A stretch of DNA of 64,000 nucleotides from Ardenticatenaceae bacterium (GCA_020634435.1 JACKBS010000011.1:186001-250000), one strand, 5' to 3'. Shown: positions 1 to 9,545, counted from the stretch's first letter. The notes: generated by a model not told the origin, from the sequence alone. Translations and numbers: made by a program.

Positions 1-618
1 CACATCGTGGAAACCAGCCTTGGCTATTTCATCAATCCGCTGGTAAGTGTGCTGATGGGCGTCTTTTTTCTAGGCGAGAAGCTGCGGCGCGGGCAGTGGG
101 TGGCCATTGGTCTGGCGGCATTGGGCGTGATTTATCTGACGGTGCGCTACGGTGCGCTGCCCTGGATTGCGCTGACGCTGGCGACCTCGTTTGCCTTGTA
201 TGGCCTCATCCGCAAGACGGCCCCGCTGGGCTCGCTGGAAGGGCTGTCGCTGGAGACGGCACTGATGTTCATCCCGGCATTAGGCTATCTTGTGTACCTG
301 GAAGCGACAGGAACGGCCGCTTTTGGGCATGTTGATACGCTCACAACGGTTTTGCTGGGCTTTGCGGGGGTGGCAACGGCCGTACCGCTGCTGCTCTTTG
401 CGGCCGGAGCGCGGCTCATCAAACTGGCCACGATTGGTATTCTGCAATACATTGCCCCCACGCTGCAATTTTTGATTGGGGTGCTTATCTACCATGAAGC
501 GTTCACAATGGATCGACTGGTTGGATTTAGCTTGATCTGGTTGGCGCTGCTGATCTACTCGGCCGAAAACATCTGGTTTATTCGCCACCGCCCGCGTTTG
601 CAGCCCGTGGGAGATTAA
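1..618 (+). CDS. rarD: RarD-like EamA-family permease, C-terminal part (partial)
   Basis: The reading frame is open from the first base, so the gene starts upstream of the window and about 205 C-terminal residues are visible. The visible start carries the SLGYFINPL signature typical of the RarD branch of the drug/metabolite transporter superfamily. Several hydrophobic segments follow (for example residues around VSVLMGVFFLGE, PWIALTLATSFALYGL and VLLGFAGVATAVPLLLFAAG), as expected for the second EamA repeat of a 10-TM inner-membrane permease. Substrate is unknown; RarD proteins are named from a chloramphenicol-sensitivity phenotype. It converges on the patatin-like gene 23 bp downstream. An internal GTG at position 7 is not a credible start because the conserved block begins just before it. 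Confidence 0.85.
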   Translation, partial: HIVETSLGYFINPLVSVLMGVFFLGEKLRRGQWVAIGLAALGVIYLTVRYGALPWIALTLATSFALYGLIRKTAPLGSLEGLSLETALMFIPALGYLVYLEATGTAAFGHVDTLTTVLLGFAGVATAVPLLLFAAGARLIKLATIGILQYIAPTLQFLIGVLIYHEAFTMDRLVGFSLIWLALLIYSAENIWFIRHRPRLQPVGD

Positions 619-641
619 ACTGCTGGCTAAGCGCTAATATT

Positions 642-1424
642 TTACCGATTCAGGATGGCTTTGAGAGCGGGAATTGCTTTTTGGGCCGCGGCGGCCCCGA
701 GAGCGATGTATTGTTCGCTCTTTTTGCGGGAGAAATTCAGGTAGCTGTGCCCGGAAATATCCGGCTGGATGAGGCAGTCGGCTTCTTTAAAGCCACCGCC
801 CGATTGCCGCACCAGCGTCTGAATGGCGGCTGAACCAGCGCCAACTGGCCCCAGGCGACGCGAATAGTGCGGCACAAACAGGTCCACACCGATGACAAAA
901 TCGGCCCCCATTTGCCTTACCGCATCGACGGGCAAATTGTCTGCCACGCCGCCATCGCAGTACCAGTGACCATCCATCCGCACGGGGGTAACAAAACCGG
1001 GCACTGAGCAGCTGGCGCGTACGGCCGTTGCCAAACGACCCTCGCGCAGTACCACCTGTTCGCCTCGGTCCAGATCGGTAACTACCGTGGCGTAGGGAAT
1101 GGCCAGGTCACGAATGTCCAGCTCCCCAAGCAATTCCACAATGAGGTGTTCCATTTTGGCAAAGCTGAGCAGGCCGTAGCGAGGCCAGGTGGGCGTGGCC
1201 ACATTCCGCCAGCCCCAACGGGCCGCCAGGTCGCGCATTTCTCTCATAGGCAGACCAGCGCAGTAAGCGGCCCCCACAATAGAACCCGCGCTAACACCGG
1301 CCACGCAGTCGATGGGGATGCCTTCCCGTTCCAGCACAGACAGCACGCCGACATGGACCGGGCCGCGGGCCACGCCACCGCTAAGGGCTAAGCCAACTCG
1401 GATACGGCCGTTTTTGCTGTGCAT
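642..1424 (-). CDS. Patatin-like phospholipase (RssA/NTE-type), 260 aa
   Basis: This is a serine acyl hydrolase of the patatin family. The oxyanion-hole loop SGGVARG is at residues 15-21, the nucleophile elbow GVSAG has Ser45, and the Asp of the dyad is in CDGG (Asp157). Length matches the short bacterial RssA-like group, which has no cyclic-nucleotide domain. The likely role is membrane lipid hydrolysis or remodelling. I chose ATG at 1424, which has GGGGAG about 8 nt upstream, over the TTG one codon earlier. The gene lies 22 bp downstream of the alcohol dehydrogenase on the same strand and may be co-transcribed with it. The substrate cannot be predicted from sequence. Confidence 0.85.
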   Translation of the reverse strand: MHSKNGRIRVGLALSGGVARGPVHVGVLSVLEREGIPIDCVAGVSAGSIVGAAYCAGLPMREMRDLAARWGWRNVATPTWPRYGLLSFAKMEHLIVELLGELDIRDLAIPYATVVTDLDRGEQVVLREGRLATAVRASCSVPGFVTPVRMDGHWYCDGGVADNLPVDAVRQMGADFVIGVDLFVPHYSRRLGPVGAGSAAIQTLVRQSGGGFKEADCLIQPDISGHSYLNFSRKKSEQYIALGAAAAQKAIPALKAILNR

Positions 1425-1446
1425 CAAAAAACTCCCCGGCTACCAA

Positions 1447-2616
1447 CTAAAAATCGACGGAACGGCCGTCGAAGGCGTACTGAAACAGCTTTTCAACTTC
1501 GTCCATTTCAGGAATGCGGCGGGACATGAGGGTGTTGGTGTCGATGATGACATGTTCGCACAGGGTCTCCATGTGCCCTTCCAATTCGTCGGGGGTAACA
1601 CCTGCTTCTTGCAGAGAGGTGGGCAGGTTAAGCTGCCGCATCAGGCGGCGCGTGGCGTCGGCCAATTTTTGTGCAGCTTCCGCTTCATCGGTCACAGCCA
1701 GATCCGCCATTGCCGCCAGGTCAGCATAGCGACCCACGCCGCCATTGGCCACAAACTCGATGGTGTAGGGCAAGAAGATGGCGGTAATACGGCCGTGGGG
1801 AATCTTCTTGAATAACGCGCCCGCACTATGCCCCAAAGCATGAGCCAGAGCGACCTGGCTGTTGCCCAAAGTTATCCCGGCAATTGAGGCGGCATTGGCC
1901 ATCTTTTCGCGGGCTTCTTCATCGTTGGGGCCATCGGCAACGGCGCGGGGCAGGTAGGTAAACACCATGCGCGCCGCTTGCAGGCAAAGGCCGTCGGTGA
2001 AGTCATTGGCCCAGCTACAGCTGTACGCCTCGATGGCGTGGCTCAACACGTCGATGCCCGTGTCTGCCGTAATGAACGCGGGCAGATTCTTCGTAAACAT
2101 GGGGTCCACGATGGCAATGTCGGGTGTGGCTTCACGGGAGCCGAGGGTAAGCTTGCGCTTTTCGGCCGTATCGGTGAGCACAATGCCGTAGTTAGACTCG
2201 GACCCGGTGCCCGCCGTGGTGGGGATGCAGATGAGCCGCGCTTTGGCCCGCAACCCCAAATCTTCCATCGGGCTGATCGATTCTGGCTCGATGCCGGGGC
2301 GCTCATACAAAATCCACATCGCCTTGGCCGCGTCCATGCTGGAGCCGCCGCCCAGCCCGATGATCCAATCTGGTTCGTATTCCAGCATGGCCTGCGCACC
2401 GCGCTGCACGGTTTGCAGAGAGGGGTCTGGTTCTACTTCGGCAAAGACCTGGCTGGCAATGTCGGCATTAGCCAGGGTCTTTTGCACCAGGTCGGGAAAG
2501 CCCAATCGGGCAATGTTGGCATCGGTGACGATGAAGGCGCGCTTGCCGGGCAGCATTTCTAGCTGGCTGAGGGCATCTTCGCCAAAGAAAAATTCAGGAC
2601 ATTTGAAGAACCACAT
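1447..2616 (-). CDS. Iron-containing (group III) alcohol dehydrogenase, 389 aa
   Basis: The protein has the two-part fold of Fe-dependent alcohol dehydrogenases: an N-terminal NAD(P)-binding half with GLGGGSSMDAAK, and a C-terminal metal-binding half. Candidate metal ligands are the Asp and His in DTGIDVLSHAIEAY and the His residues in ALAHALGHSAG and KIPHGR. Family members interconvert alcohols and aldehydes (butanol, 1,3-propanediol, lactaldehyde and others); the specific substrate is not evident. Homologues usually start near MWFFKCPEFFFG, so the ATG at 2616 is preferred. It has GGAAGG upstream, somewhat far at about 14 nt. A GTG at 2652 would add 12 non-conserved residues. It forms a likely small operon with the SCP2-like gene upstream and the patatin gene downstream. 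Confidence 0.9.
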   Translation of the reverse strand: MWFFKCPEFFFGEDALSQLEMLPGKRAFIVTDANIARLGFPDLVQKTLANADIASQVFAEVEPDPSLQTVQRGAQAMLEYEPDWIIGLGGGSSMDAAKAMWILYERPGIEPESISPMEDLGLRAKARLICIPTTAGTGSESNYGIVLTDTAEKRKLTLGSREATPDIAIVDPMFTKNLPAFITADTGIDVLSHAIEAYSCSWANDFTDGLCLQAARMVFTYLPRAVADGPNDEEAREKMANAASIAGITLGNSQVALAHALGHSAGALFKKIPHGRITAIFLPYTIEFVANGGVGRYADLAAMADLAVTDEAEAAQKLADATRRLMRQLNLPTSLQEAGVTPDELEGHMETLCEHVIIDTNTLMSRRIPEMDEVEKLFQYAFDGRSVDF

Positions 2617-2679
2617 GGTATACGGCCGTATCCTTCCAAGAGAGAAAGTCACTTTTGACTGTCTCCAGGCATTTCTAAA

Positions 2680-3084
2680 TTATGCTTCGGGCCACTCCGT
2701 GTCGATGGTGGAGCATGCTTCTACCAATTCAATGGCGGCTTTTGGCGCTTTCATCACCTTCATCATCGGCCCTTTCAACTTCAAGCGGCGCGTGACAAGG
2801 CCTTGAATCGGATCAATCTTCTTATCCAGCACGCCGTGCCAGATTTTGACCGGGGCGCTTAGCTCAAAAACCGGCGATTTCTGGCTTTTGTCATCCACTT
2901 TAAAAGCATCGCGGCATTGTCCGTGCCATAAGTCCATGTAGAGATAGCTGGTTTCTGCCCCATCTTCGACGATGAAATAAAAATCACCTTCCCAGGTTTT
3001 AGCGGCTTCGGCGTAGCCTGGGCTGGCATTGAGGGCCGCCATGGCGGCTTTTACCCATTCGTCGGTTCCAAATTGAATCCCCAT
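2680..3084 (-). CDS. SCP2 sterol-binding-like small protein, 134 aa
   Basis: A small soluble protein whose pattern (WEGDFYFIVEDGAE..YLYMDLWHG.....F.. followed by a Pro/Val-rich strand and an LxGPMMKVMKAPKAAIELV helix) resembles the SCP2/SCP-X sterol carrier fold, which binds fatty acyl or sterol ligands. I assign the family by pattern only. ATG at 3084 is preceded by GGAGGG at ideal spacing, so the upstream in-frame methionine at 3123 is rejected. The gene is 63 bp upstream of the alcohol dehydrogenase on the same strand, consistent with a lipid or aldehyde metabolism context. A lipid-binding role is inferred, not shown. Confidence 0.6.
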   Translation of the reverse strand: MGIQFGTDEWVKAAMAALNASPGYAEAAKTWEGDFYFIVEDGAETSYLYMDLWHGQCRDAFKVDDKSQKSPVFELSAPVKIWHGVLDKKIDPIQGLVTRRLKLKGPMMKVMKAPKAAIELVEACSTIDTEWPEA

Positions 3085-3159
3085 GTTTCCCTCCAGACGG
3101 TTGTGTGAATGCGTTTGGTTCAATAAAAATAGCTGCTTGGACAGTAAAAGATAGCACAG

Positions 3160-4524
3160 CTATCTTTGATTTGCCAATTGTCTGGGCGCGTTTACGTTGG
3201 GCACGATAGCACGTGTTCTGGCTTGCTCAGCGGCACCGCTTATCTGGTAAAGCGTGGTAACCAGGCCCATCAGGAACCAGAATACCAGGCCCGTTTTTGA
3301 GCCCAGCGCCAGGACATCCCCCAGACCGTAAATGTGAAAGGCAAAAAGCCCGACAATGAGGCCAAGCGCATACGGCCGTAGTTGGGCATTGTGTTTGGCC
3401 GCTTGCCAGCCAAGTGCCAGCACCAGCCCCACCAAGGCCAAATAGATAATGAGACCAGGGATGCCGATGTCAACGGCCGTATGGAAAAACACGTTGTGGG
3501 CGTGAGGCACTTCATAGGATGGGGTGACGTTGAGCGGATATAGTCGCCGGATAACGCGACGGAAGCTGCCCAGACCGATGCCTGTGAATGGGAAGTCTTG
3601 AATGGCAACAATGGTCCAGCGCCACACTTCTTGCCGGAAACTTAAGGAGGCGAGAGAGCCAACGGCCGTTTCTTGCGCCGGGTCCTGCCATAGTTCTACC
3701 AATCGCTCTGGGCCAATCACGGCCAGTCCTGCCATTCCAACCAAAGTTAAGACACCCAGCAGCATAAGCAGTCGGCGGCGAGCCAAACTGCCTGCTGGTT
3801 GGCTCAGTGCCCACAGACCGACCAGGGCATAAATGGCGGCTGCGCCCCCCAACCAGCCAGAACGAGATTGGGTCAGAAGAAGAACGGCCGTACCCATCAA
3901 AGCCAATCCCAACCACACCCAACGTTGTCGCTGTTTCCGCCACCAACTTCCAAGTGTTACAGACCAGAGCAGCGGGAAATAGAATAGTATGGTTCCCGCT
4001 GTCTGGTTCGGATGGATACCCTCACCAGGCTGCCCTGGCAAGGGGGCAATTTGGTTGGGCAGGCGGCTAATGATAGGTGTGAGGAATTCTAACTTGTTAA
4101 GCCAGCCCGCATTGAGGATGCCCAGGGAAACAAAGCCCAGCCCAATGGCTCCGAATGCCAGCAGGGCAAGGTGCCATTGTTTTGGACTTTGTACGGTTCG
4201 GCTGAGATAACGCCAAAGAAAAACACCGAGCAGCAGCCCCATTGCTTTGTCTAATGCCAGGTCTGGGTCTGCCGTGATAAGGATACTAACGGTCAGGATG
4301 ATAGTAAACAGCAGCAAAGGAACATCAACGGGGGAAGGGGGCTGAATGGATCGCCACCGCAAAAGAACGGGAATCGTCTCGATAAAAATCAGACCCAGCA
4401 GGGCCAGGACTGTGCCCAGAATAAATTGGTTAGGAAATAATAAAAAGGGGAAGCCGGCAACCAGAATAGATCCTTCAAGTAGCCAACTATGTTTTTGTAT
4501 GGCAAAATGCCATTTAGTACGCAC
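3160..4524 (-). CDS. O-antigen ligase/polymerase-like membrane protein (Wzy/WaaL superfamily), 454 aa
   Basis: A polytopic membrane protein with about 10-12 hydrophobic segments. A large loop follows QSRSGWLGG and contains the Wzy_C-type signature around VPHAHNVFFHTAVDIGIPGL, typical of O-antigen ligases and polymerases. Its likely role is polymerising or transferring undecaprenyl-linked glycan at the outer face of the membrane. The ATG at 4524 overlaps the end of the sugar-transferase gene by 11 nt, so the two are probably translationally coupled. The stop codon lies inside a 9-bp hairpin (AAAGATAGC, 3147-3167) that lacks a clear T tract. Ligase and polymerase cannot be told apart from sequence alone. 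Confidence 0.8.
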   Translation of the reverse strand: MRTKWHFAIQKHSWLLEGSILVAGFPFLLFPNQFILGTVLALLGLIFIETIPVLLRWRSIQPPSPVDVPLLLFTIILTVSILITADPDLALDKAMGLLLGVFLWRYLSRTVQSPKQWHLALLAFGAIGLGFVSLGILNAGWLNKLEFLTPIISRLPNQIAPLPGQPGEGIHPNQTAGTILFYFPLLWSVTLGSWWRKQRQRWVWLGLALMGTAVLLLTQSRSGWLGGAAAIYALVGLWALSQPAGSLARRRLLMLLGVLTLVGMAGLAVIGPERLVELWQDPAQETAVGSLASLSFRQEVWRWTIVAIQDFPFTGIGLGSFRRVIRRLYPLNVTPSYEVPHAHNVFFHTAVDIGIPGLIIYLALVGLVLALGWQAAKHNAQLRPYALGLIVGLFAFHIYGLGDVLALGSKTGLVFWFLMGLVTTLYQISGAAEQARTRAIVPNVNAPRQLANQR

Positions 4525-5926
4525 CCTTGCCTCGCAGAACGACCCAAGGAGTTTTGACCAGAATGTATATATCCATCCAAATAGAGTAGTTTTGCACGTA
4601 GTAAATGTCGTCTTCGGTGTGGAGGTGGAGCGGCTTGTCGGAACGGCCGTTTACCTGCCACCAGCCAGTCATACCTTGGGGTACGGCAAAGCGTTTGCGC
4701 TGCCAGGGTTCATACTGGTCCACTAACCAGGGAAGTTCAGGGCGTGGTCCAACCAAGCTCATATCGCCTAGCAGCACATTGAACAATTGGGGTAGTTCAT
4801 CCATGCTGGTGCGGCGTAAAAAACGGCCAATATGGGTGATGCGGGGATCATCTGGACGCTTTTTAAATAGAAGTTGGCCATTATGCGGATTGATCTCGGT
4901 AATGATCTCACGGTGAGTATCCGCATCGGGGACCATCGTGCGAAACTTGAACATTCTGAAGATACGGCCGTTTTCCCCCACGCGCTCTTGGCGGAAAATG
5001 ACTGGGCCTTTCGAGTCTAACTTAATTAACAGACTGATCACAATTACTATGGGGAGCAAAAATGCAACAGAAATAGTGCCAAACACAAGATCAAAAATGC
5101 GCTTTACCAGACGCTGCACTTCATTGAGAGCAGGATCCCGCAGGTTGATCATGGGAATGCCACCAAAGTCATCAACTGAGGCGCGATATAGGGCAAGACT
5201 AAAATAATCCGGCACTACCCGCACATGGACGGGCAAATCGTGTAGTGTGATAGTTAACTCATTGATCTGGCCATAGGCACGTTGGGGTAATGCAATTACC
5301 ACGTCTTGAATATTATACTTTTCTACGACCTGACGGGTGCTGTTGACGTTGCCCAGAATACGCAACCCATCTTCTTTTTTCGCCAGATCATCGTCCAGGT
5401 AACCTACCAGGTTTAGGCCGGTCCACTGGTAATTTTGCATCATAAGTCCAACACTGAGGCCAGTTTTACCGGCGCCTACGATCAAGACACGTCGTTCGCG
5501 GGCTGGGCTGCGCCAAAAATTAAAACCGACTCGCAGAAAAACCCGCCAGCCGAGAATAAGTACGGTATTAATTACGACAAACGTCGCAAATAACCATCGT
5601 GAGAATTCCCGGTAGCCCAGGTAAAGAATCCCGGCACAAACAAGCGAGGCAATGGCTTCGGCAATGACGATTGTTTGGACTTCGTCGGTGATTTTGTAAA
5701 TTCTTTTGGGGTCATAAACAGACGAAAGCAGAAAGGTTAAGACCCAAACTGCGGGAATAATGAGGTAAAGCGCCTGGGAAAGGACAATTTCATTAACTGG
5801 GACAAGATAGGGGAATTGGGGCAGATACGGCCGTATGGTAACCGAAAGTGTTAGCGCTAAGAACGTCAAAACAGCATCAGAACCCATTGAGAAAATTGCA
5901 TAATTAATACTAAATCGCCGCAGCAT
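4514..5926 (-). CDS. Polyprenyl-phosphate sugar-1-phosphate transferase (priming enzyme), 470 aa
   Basis: The N-terminal half has about four membrane helices followed by a CoA-binding-like Rossmann domain (VLIVGAGKTGLSVGLMM). The C-terminal third is a bacterial sugar transferase domain with KRIFDLVFG, KFRTM, RRTSMDELPQLFNVLLGDMSLVGPRPE and the Gly/Trp-rich end PQGMTGWWQVNGRS. This is the WbaP/WcaJ-type architecture, which loads a hexose-1-phosphate onto undecaprenyl phosphate to start glycan assembly. It sits at the promoter-distal end of the polysaccharide locus and heads a two-gene unit with the ligase/polymerase gene. The sugar donor is unknown. Confidence 0.92.
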   Translation of the reverse strand: MLRRFSINYAIFSMGSDAVLTFLALTLSVTIRPYLPQFPYLVPVNEIVLSQALYLIIPAVWVLTFLLSSVYDPKRIYKITDEVQTIVIAEAIASLVCAGILYLGYREFSRWLFATFVVINTVLILGWRVFLRVGFNFWRSPARERRVLIVGAGKTGLSVGLMMQNYQWTGLNLVGYLDDDLAKKEDGLRILGNVNSTRQVVEKYNIQDVVIALPQRAYGQINELTITLHDLPVHVRVVPDYFSLALYRASVDDFGGIPMINLRDPALNEVQRLVKRIFDLVFGTISVAFLLPIVIVISLLIKLDSKGPVIFRQERVGENGRIFRMFKFRTMVPDADTHREIITEINPHNGQLLFKKRPDDPRITHIGRFLRRTSMDELPQLFNVLLGDMSLVGPRPELPWLVDQYEPWQRKRFAVPQGMTGWWQVNGRSDKPLHLHTEDDIYYVQNYSIWMDIYILVKTPWVVLRGKGAY

Positions 5927-6187
5927 TACTGGCCTCTTCTATCTAGCAAACACCAAACATCCACCTGAAAACAGCAAAGAAACAGTGGTTTAGTTGATGA
6001 GACACACAAAATTTATATGCTCGTGAGAACACAACATTTCTTTAGAGTCAGAATTATAACGTCAAACTGTTGCTGCGCAATTTGGTGTAAGTAATAAAAA
6101 CCGGGTTGTAAAACTGCTTTTACAAATCCACAGACAGCAAAATCGACACAGTGGAATGGGGAGAACGTTTTTCCAAACGTTTGGGGC
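5927..6187. other. Intergenic region with short palindromes
   Basis: These 261 bp separate two same-strand genes and hold no credible ORF. Near the right end is an inverted repeat AACGTTT-TTCC-AAACGTT (6164-6181), just beyond the stop of the upstream glycosyltransferase. It has no T tract on the minus strand, so it is only a weak terminator candidate. The rest is AT-rich and probably carries the promoter of the priming transferase, but no clear -35/-10 pair was found. Confidence 0.35.
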
Positions 6188-7354
6188 TTACTCGATAAGA
6201 GTTAAATATAGATTTTCTGTCTGTTTAACCATTTGCTCAATGCTAAACTTCTCTCTTACTCGATGTTGTCCCTGTTCACCTAATTTTGTTCTATTTGCTT
6301 CACTCCTCAATAGAAAAATAACCGCATCAGCCAGATCATGAGCCTGATTTGGTGAGGATGTGACTAGAAAACCGGTTTCCTCGTGCTTGACAACATCTCT
6401 ACTGCCGACTACATCGGTAGCGACAACAGGCAGCCCTAAAGCCATCGCTTCAAGGAGTGTATATGGTAATCCTTCAAAAACAGAGGCCAAGACAAAAACA
6501 TCAAACGTATTCATGATGTCTTTTATGTTGTCCTGGTAACCCAGAAAGGAAATCGCCTGAAATACGCCTAGCTCCTTGGCTAGCTGTTCTGTCTTTGCTC
6601 GCATTTCGCCTTCACCACACCAAATAAAGTGAGCTTGCGATATTGCCTGATGGATATGAGCAAACGTTTGAACGAGACATAGTGGGTTTTTTTGTGGGAT
6701 GTAGCGAGAAACGGTTCCAACAATTGGTGAATCGCTTGGGATGCCCAGCATGGTTTTTGTGTCATGCTGGGCTGCGGGATTAGGTGTAAAGTCCTTAAAA
6801 TTGATTCCGTTTGGAATGACTGCTAGCTTTTGCGGGGAAATCACTTTGCGAGTCACGGCTTGATCACCCTCTCCATGCGAGACGGCGATCAGTCTATCTG
6901 TGAACTTGCCAGCTATTTGTTCCAAGAATAAATAAAAATTTTCTTTTGTAGGGCTGCTAGCATCTAAAAAGTAGAATCCGTTGGGAGTATAGACAACTGG
7001 AACCTGGTTTAGTTTTGCGGCGATACGGCCAAGAAATCCCGCTTTTGAGCTGTGAACATGAACTAAATCATATTTGTTTTGATGTATAAGATGAGTTAAC
7101 TGCCAAAGATTTCTTAAATCAGATGATGGTTGAATTTCTCGGGCCATATCCACGTAGTGATGAGTAATTCCCAGGTTGCGTAGTTCTTGTTCAAAACTAG
7201 TGTCATCAATGCTGGTCTGGCGGATTTTTGGTGCGGCAACTTCAACCTGGAATTGTTCGCTGTTTAAGTTTGCGGCAAGGGAGAGTAAGTGACGTCTGGT
7301 TCCCCCGACAATTGCTTCTAGTACATGGAGGATTTTCTTTCTAGTTACATTCAT
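6188..7354 (-). CDS. GT4-family glycosyltransferase, 388 aa
   Basis: A GT-B fold retaining glycosyltransferase. The N-terminus has HVLEAIVGGTRRHLLSLAANL, typical of the acceptor-side Rossmann domain. The C-terminal half carries the GT4 donor-binding signature FEGLPYTLLEAMALGLPVVA followed by TDVVGSRDVV, with the paired Glu residues spaced as expected. It probably adds a hexose or similar sugar to the lipid-linked oligosaccharide at the cytoplasmic face. It lies 6 bp downstream of a GT2 gene in a tightly packed series. The donor and acceptor cannot be assigned. Confidence 0.88.
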   Translation of the reverse strand: MNVTRKKILHVLEAIVGGTRRHLLSLAANLNSEQFQVEVAAPKIRQTSIDDTSFEQELRNLGITHHYVDMAREIQPSSDLRNLWQLTHLIHQNKYDLVHVHSSKAGFLGRIAAKLNQVPVVYTPNGFYFLDASSPTKENFYLFLEQIAGKFTDRLIAVSHGEGDQAVTRKVISPQKLAVIPNGINFKDFTPNPAAQHDTKTMLGIPSDSPIVGTVSRYIPQKNPLCLVQTFAHIHQAISQAHFIWCGEGEMRAKTEQLAKELGVFQAISFLGYQDNIKDIMNTFDVFVLASVFEGLPYTLLEAMALGLPVVATDVVGSRDVVKHEETGFLVTSSPNQAHDLADAVIFLLRSEANRTKLGEQGQHRVREKFSIEQMVKQTENLYLTLIE

Positions 7355-7360
7355 AGTATG

Positions 7361-8464
7361 TTAAACAGGCTTATTGCTTTTAGGCTCTTTGACATCCAGG
7401 GTTAATGGATGAGCTTCAAACAGGAACTGTGAGTTGCCTTTAGCGGTGCTTTTATTGGAAAAGCGAGAATTTTGTCTCTTCTTTAAGGCTCTTGGAATAG
7501 TTTTTGTAAGAGACCTAACGAGTGTGTATAAAAGTTTTGGATGCAATAGTAAATATCCCCAGATAAATGTCTCTTGCATCAGTAACGACCAGAGATTTTT
7601 AAAAAGTATTGGAAAAGGGGCATTTTTAAAAAGCATTAAGTAGCGATTTTTGATGGTATGTACTTTAAAAGTCAGCGGTTTTTTAAAAAAGGCAGACGGG
7701 CTGCTACCCCCACGATAATGTTCAACAACGGCCGTAGGCACATAAACACACGACCAGCCCATATTTTGCAGCCGCCATCCCAGGTCACCGTCTTCATAGT
7801 AAGCAAAAAAGTCTTCATCCCAGACTTTTCCGTTTTCTAACACTGTTTCTAAGGCCGAGCGCCGATAAAAAGCGGCTGCCCCGCATGGGGCGAAAATATA
7901 GGCTTTTTCATCGTACTGACCTTCGTCCAAAATAAAATAACCGCGATCGCGCAGGGTCAAGTTTTTTTGGAGCATCAATCCAGCGGAGTCAATACGCCTG
8001 TCCTTAAGTGAATCTTGGGTAAGCGGCCGTAACAATTTCGCCGAGGCCATCCCTGCTTCAGGGAAATCATGCAGTGTTCTGACTAAAAGCTCAATATTGT
8101 TGGGCGCAAAAACAGTGTCATTATTGGCAAAGAGTACAAACTCACCTGTTGACTCTCGATAACCTTCGTTATTACCCTGGCAAAACCCAAAATTTTTCTC
8201 AAGTTGCACCAGCTTGACGTCTGAGAAATTTTGCCGCAGGTATTGGCATGAATCATCTTGAGAAGCATTATCAACAACGATGATTTCGAGATAGGGGTAT
8301 GTTTGCTTGCAAAGTGACCGAATGCACTTGGGTAAATAGTCATTCCCCATACCATTATAGTTTAATACTATGACACTCGTAAGCTCTTGCTTGGACTCCA
8401 TAGGAAGGTGATTATTCGCAGAAATGGTTGAAATGGGCTCAGTTGGGAAGTGTGTTGACAACAT
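7361..8464 (-). CDS. GT2-family glycosyltransferase (rhamnosyltransferase-like), 367 aa
   Basis: A GT-A fold inverting glycosyltransferase with SVIVLNYNG at the start of the domain, EIIVVDNASQDDS, the DXD-like motif in FANNDTVF, and ED(GD)LGWRLQ near the catalytic base. The NNGNNEGYRES-type arrangement resembles dTDP-rhamnosyltransferases. An ATG at 8464 overlaps the preceding gene by 26 nt; an ATG at 8401 is an alternative, and neither has a strong ribosome-binding site. The C-terminal hydrophobic stretch could associate with the membrane. It forms part of the continuous glycosyltransferase series. Confidence 0.88.
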   Translation of the reverse strand: MLSTHFPTEPISTISANNHLPMESKQELTSVIVLNYNGMGNDYLPKCIRSLCKQTYPYLEIIVVDNASQDDSCQYLRQNFSDVKLVQLEKNFGFCQGNNEGYRESTGEFVLFANNDTVFAPNNIELLVRTLHDFPEAGMASAKLLRPLTQDSLKDRRIDSAGLMLQKNLTLRDRGYFILDEGQYDEKAYIFAPCGAAAFYRRSALETVLENGKVWDEDFFAYYEDGDLGWRLQNMGWSCVYVPTAVVEHYRGGSSPSAFFKKPLTFKVHTIKNRYLMLFKNAPFPILFKNLWSLLMQETFIWGYLLLHPKLLYTLVRSLTKTIPRALKKRQNSRFSNKSTAKGNSQFLFEAHPLTLDVKEPKSNKPV

Positions 8465-9545
8465 TGTGATTGCTAATGAGATTAATCATTTGTTCTAAGA
8501 ACTTACTTTCGGAGAAGAGTTCAATTGCCCTTTTCCTGCCCGTATTGCCTAGTCGGTGGCGTAAGTCCGCATCTTGTGACAGCAACACTATCTTTTCGGC
8601 ATAAGCTTTAATGTCGTCAGGTGGGACTAAGTAACCACAAGTTTCATCTACTACTTCTGGCACCCCATCTACTTTTGCCGCAACAACCGGGCAGCCGGCA
8701 GCCATTGCTTCGATCAGCACTCTTCCAAATGCTTCAGTATCGGACGTAAGGACAAGAATGTCAATCTGATTGTAGAAATCTGGCATGAACTCAACATAAC
8801 CCAACATTTTAACAGAGTCGCTTAGTGAATATGTTGCAATTAAATCCTTAACTTGATCAAACAGCTCTCCCTCTCCTGCAATAATCGCACTCAGATTGCT
8901 TACCTTTTTTTTGGCCGCTGCTACCGCATAAACAAATCGATCTGGGCGCTTAAGTTGCACTAACTGCCCAGCAAAACCTATTACAATGCAATTTCTCTTA
9001 GTGGCATTAGAAATCTTATGTTTTGGAATATCTATTCCATTATAAATTACATGCCAGTTTGCTGGCATCTTAGAATTGTATGCCAGCATAGTAGCCTTGG
9101 AGTTAAACACAGTGTTCTGGGAAAAAACTTGAAACATCCAGGAAAAAAAAGCCCGCACTACAGAGTGCTTAGGCTTTATTTCATGAATATGCCATAAGCA
9201 AGGAGCGCCAGCCAACTTTGCTGCGAAAGGTCCGTACAGTGCATCTACGGTATTATTAATTACAAAGTTTATATCGTTTTTCGAAATCCATATGGCAAGA
9301 TATAAAACTACGAAGGGCCATAGAAGAACAAACCGGATAAAGAAAAACAAGTTCCTTTGAGGTCGGGGTAGAAGCCTAATAACAACCGGTACTGAACGTT
9401 TCGTTAATTCGTTTACTAATGGCCCATAAGTTGGGCACATTACAATACAAGAGTGTTCATGTTCATGAAGGGAAGTAGCCAAAGATAACAGTGTGCGTTC
9501 TGCTCCATCCATATTGGCTGTATGGCTAATGAGTAATATGGTCAT
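8439..9545 (-). CDS. GT4-family glycosyltransferase, 368 aa
   Basis: A GT-B fold glycosyltransferase beginning LLISHTANMDGAERTLLSL, a common N-terminal signature of GT4 enzymes. The C-terminal half has VIGFAGQLVQLKRPDRFV, ILVLTSDTEAFGRVLIEAM and AAGCPVVAAKVDGVPEVV. A hydrophobic patch near residues 75-90 may help membrane association. The start overlaps the stop of the upstream ligase-like gene in an ATGA arrangement. Base composition is AT-rich and the gene carries no ACGGCCGT palindrome, unlike most of the window. Confidence 0.88.
   Translation of the reverse strand: MTILLISHTANMDGAERTLLSLATSLHEHEHSCIVMCPTYGPLVNELTKRSVPVVIRLLPRPQRNLFFFIRFVLLWPFVVLYLAIWISKNDINFVINNTVDALYGPFAAKLAGAPCLWHIHEIKPKHSVVRAFFSWMFQVFSQNTVFNSKATMLAYNSKMPANWHVIYNGIDIPKHKISNATKRNCIVIGFAGQLVQLKRPDRFVYAVAAAKKKVSNLSAIIAGEGELFDQVKDLIATYSLSDSVKMLGYVEFMPDFYNQIDILVLTSDTEAFGRVLIEAMAAGCPVVAAKVDGVPEVVDETCGYLVPPDDIKAYAEKIVLLSQDADLRHRLGNTGRKRAIELFSESKFLEQMINLISNHNVVNTLPN

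Noticed and set aside
3147..3167. 9-bp hairpin at the end of the ligase-like gene as a terminator
   Set aside because: There is no T tract on the minus strand and it overlaps the stop codon.
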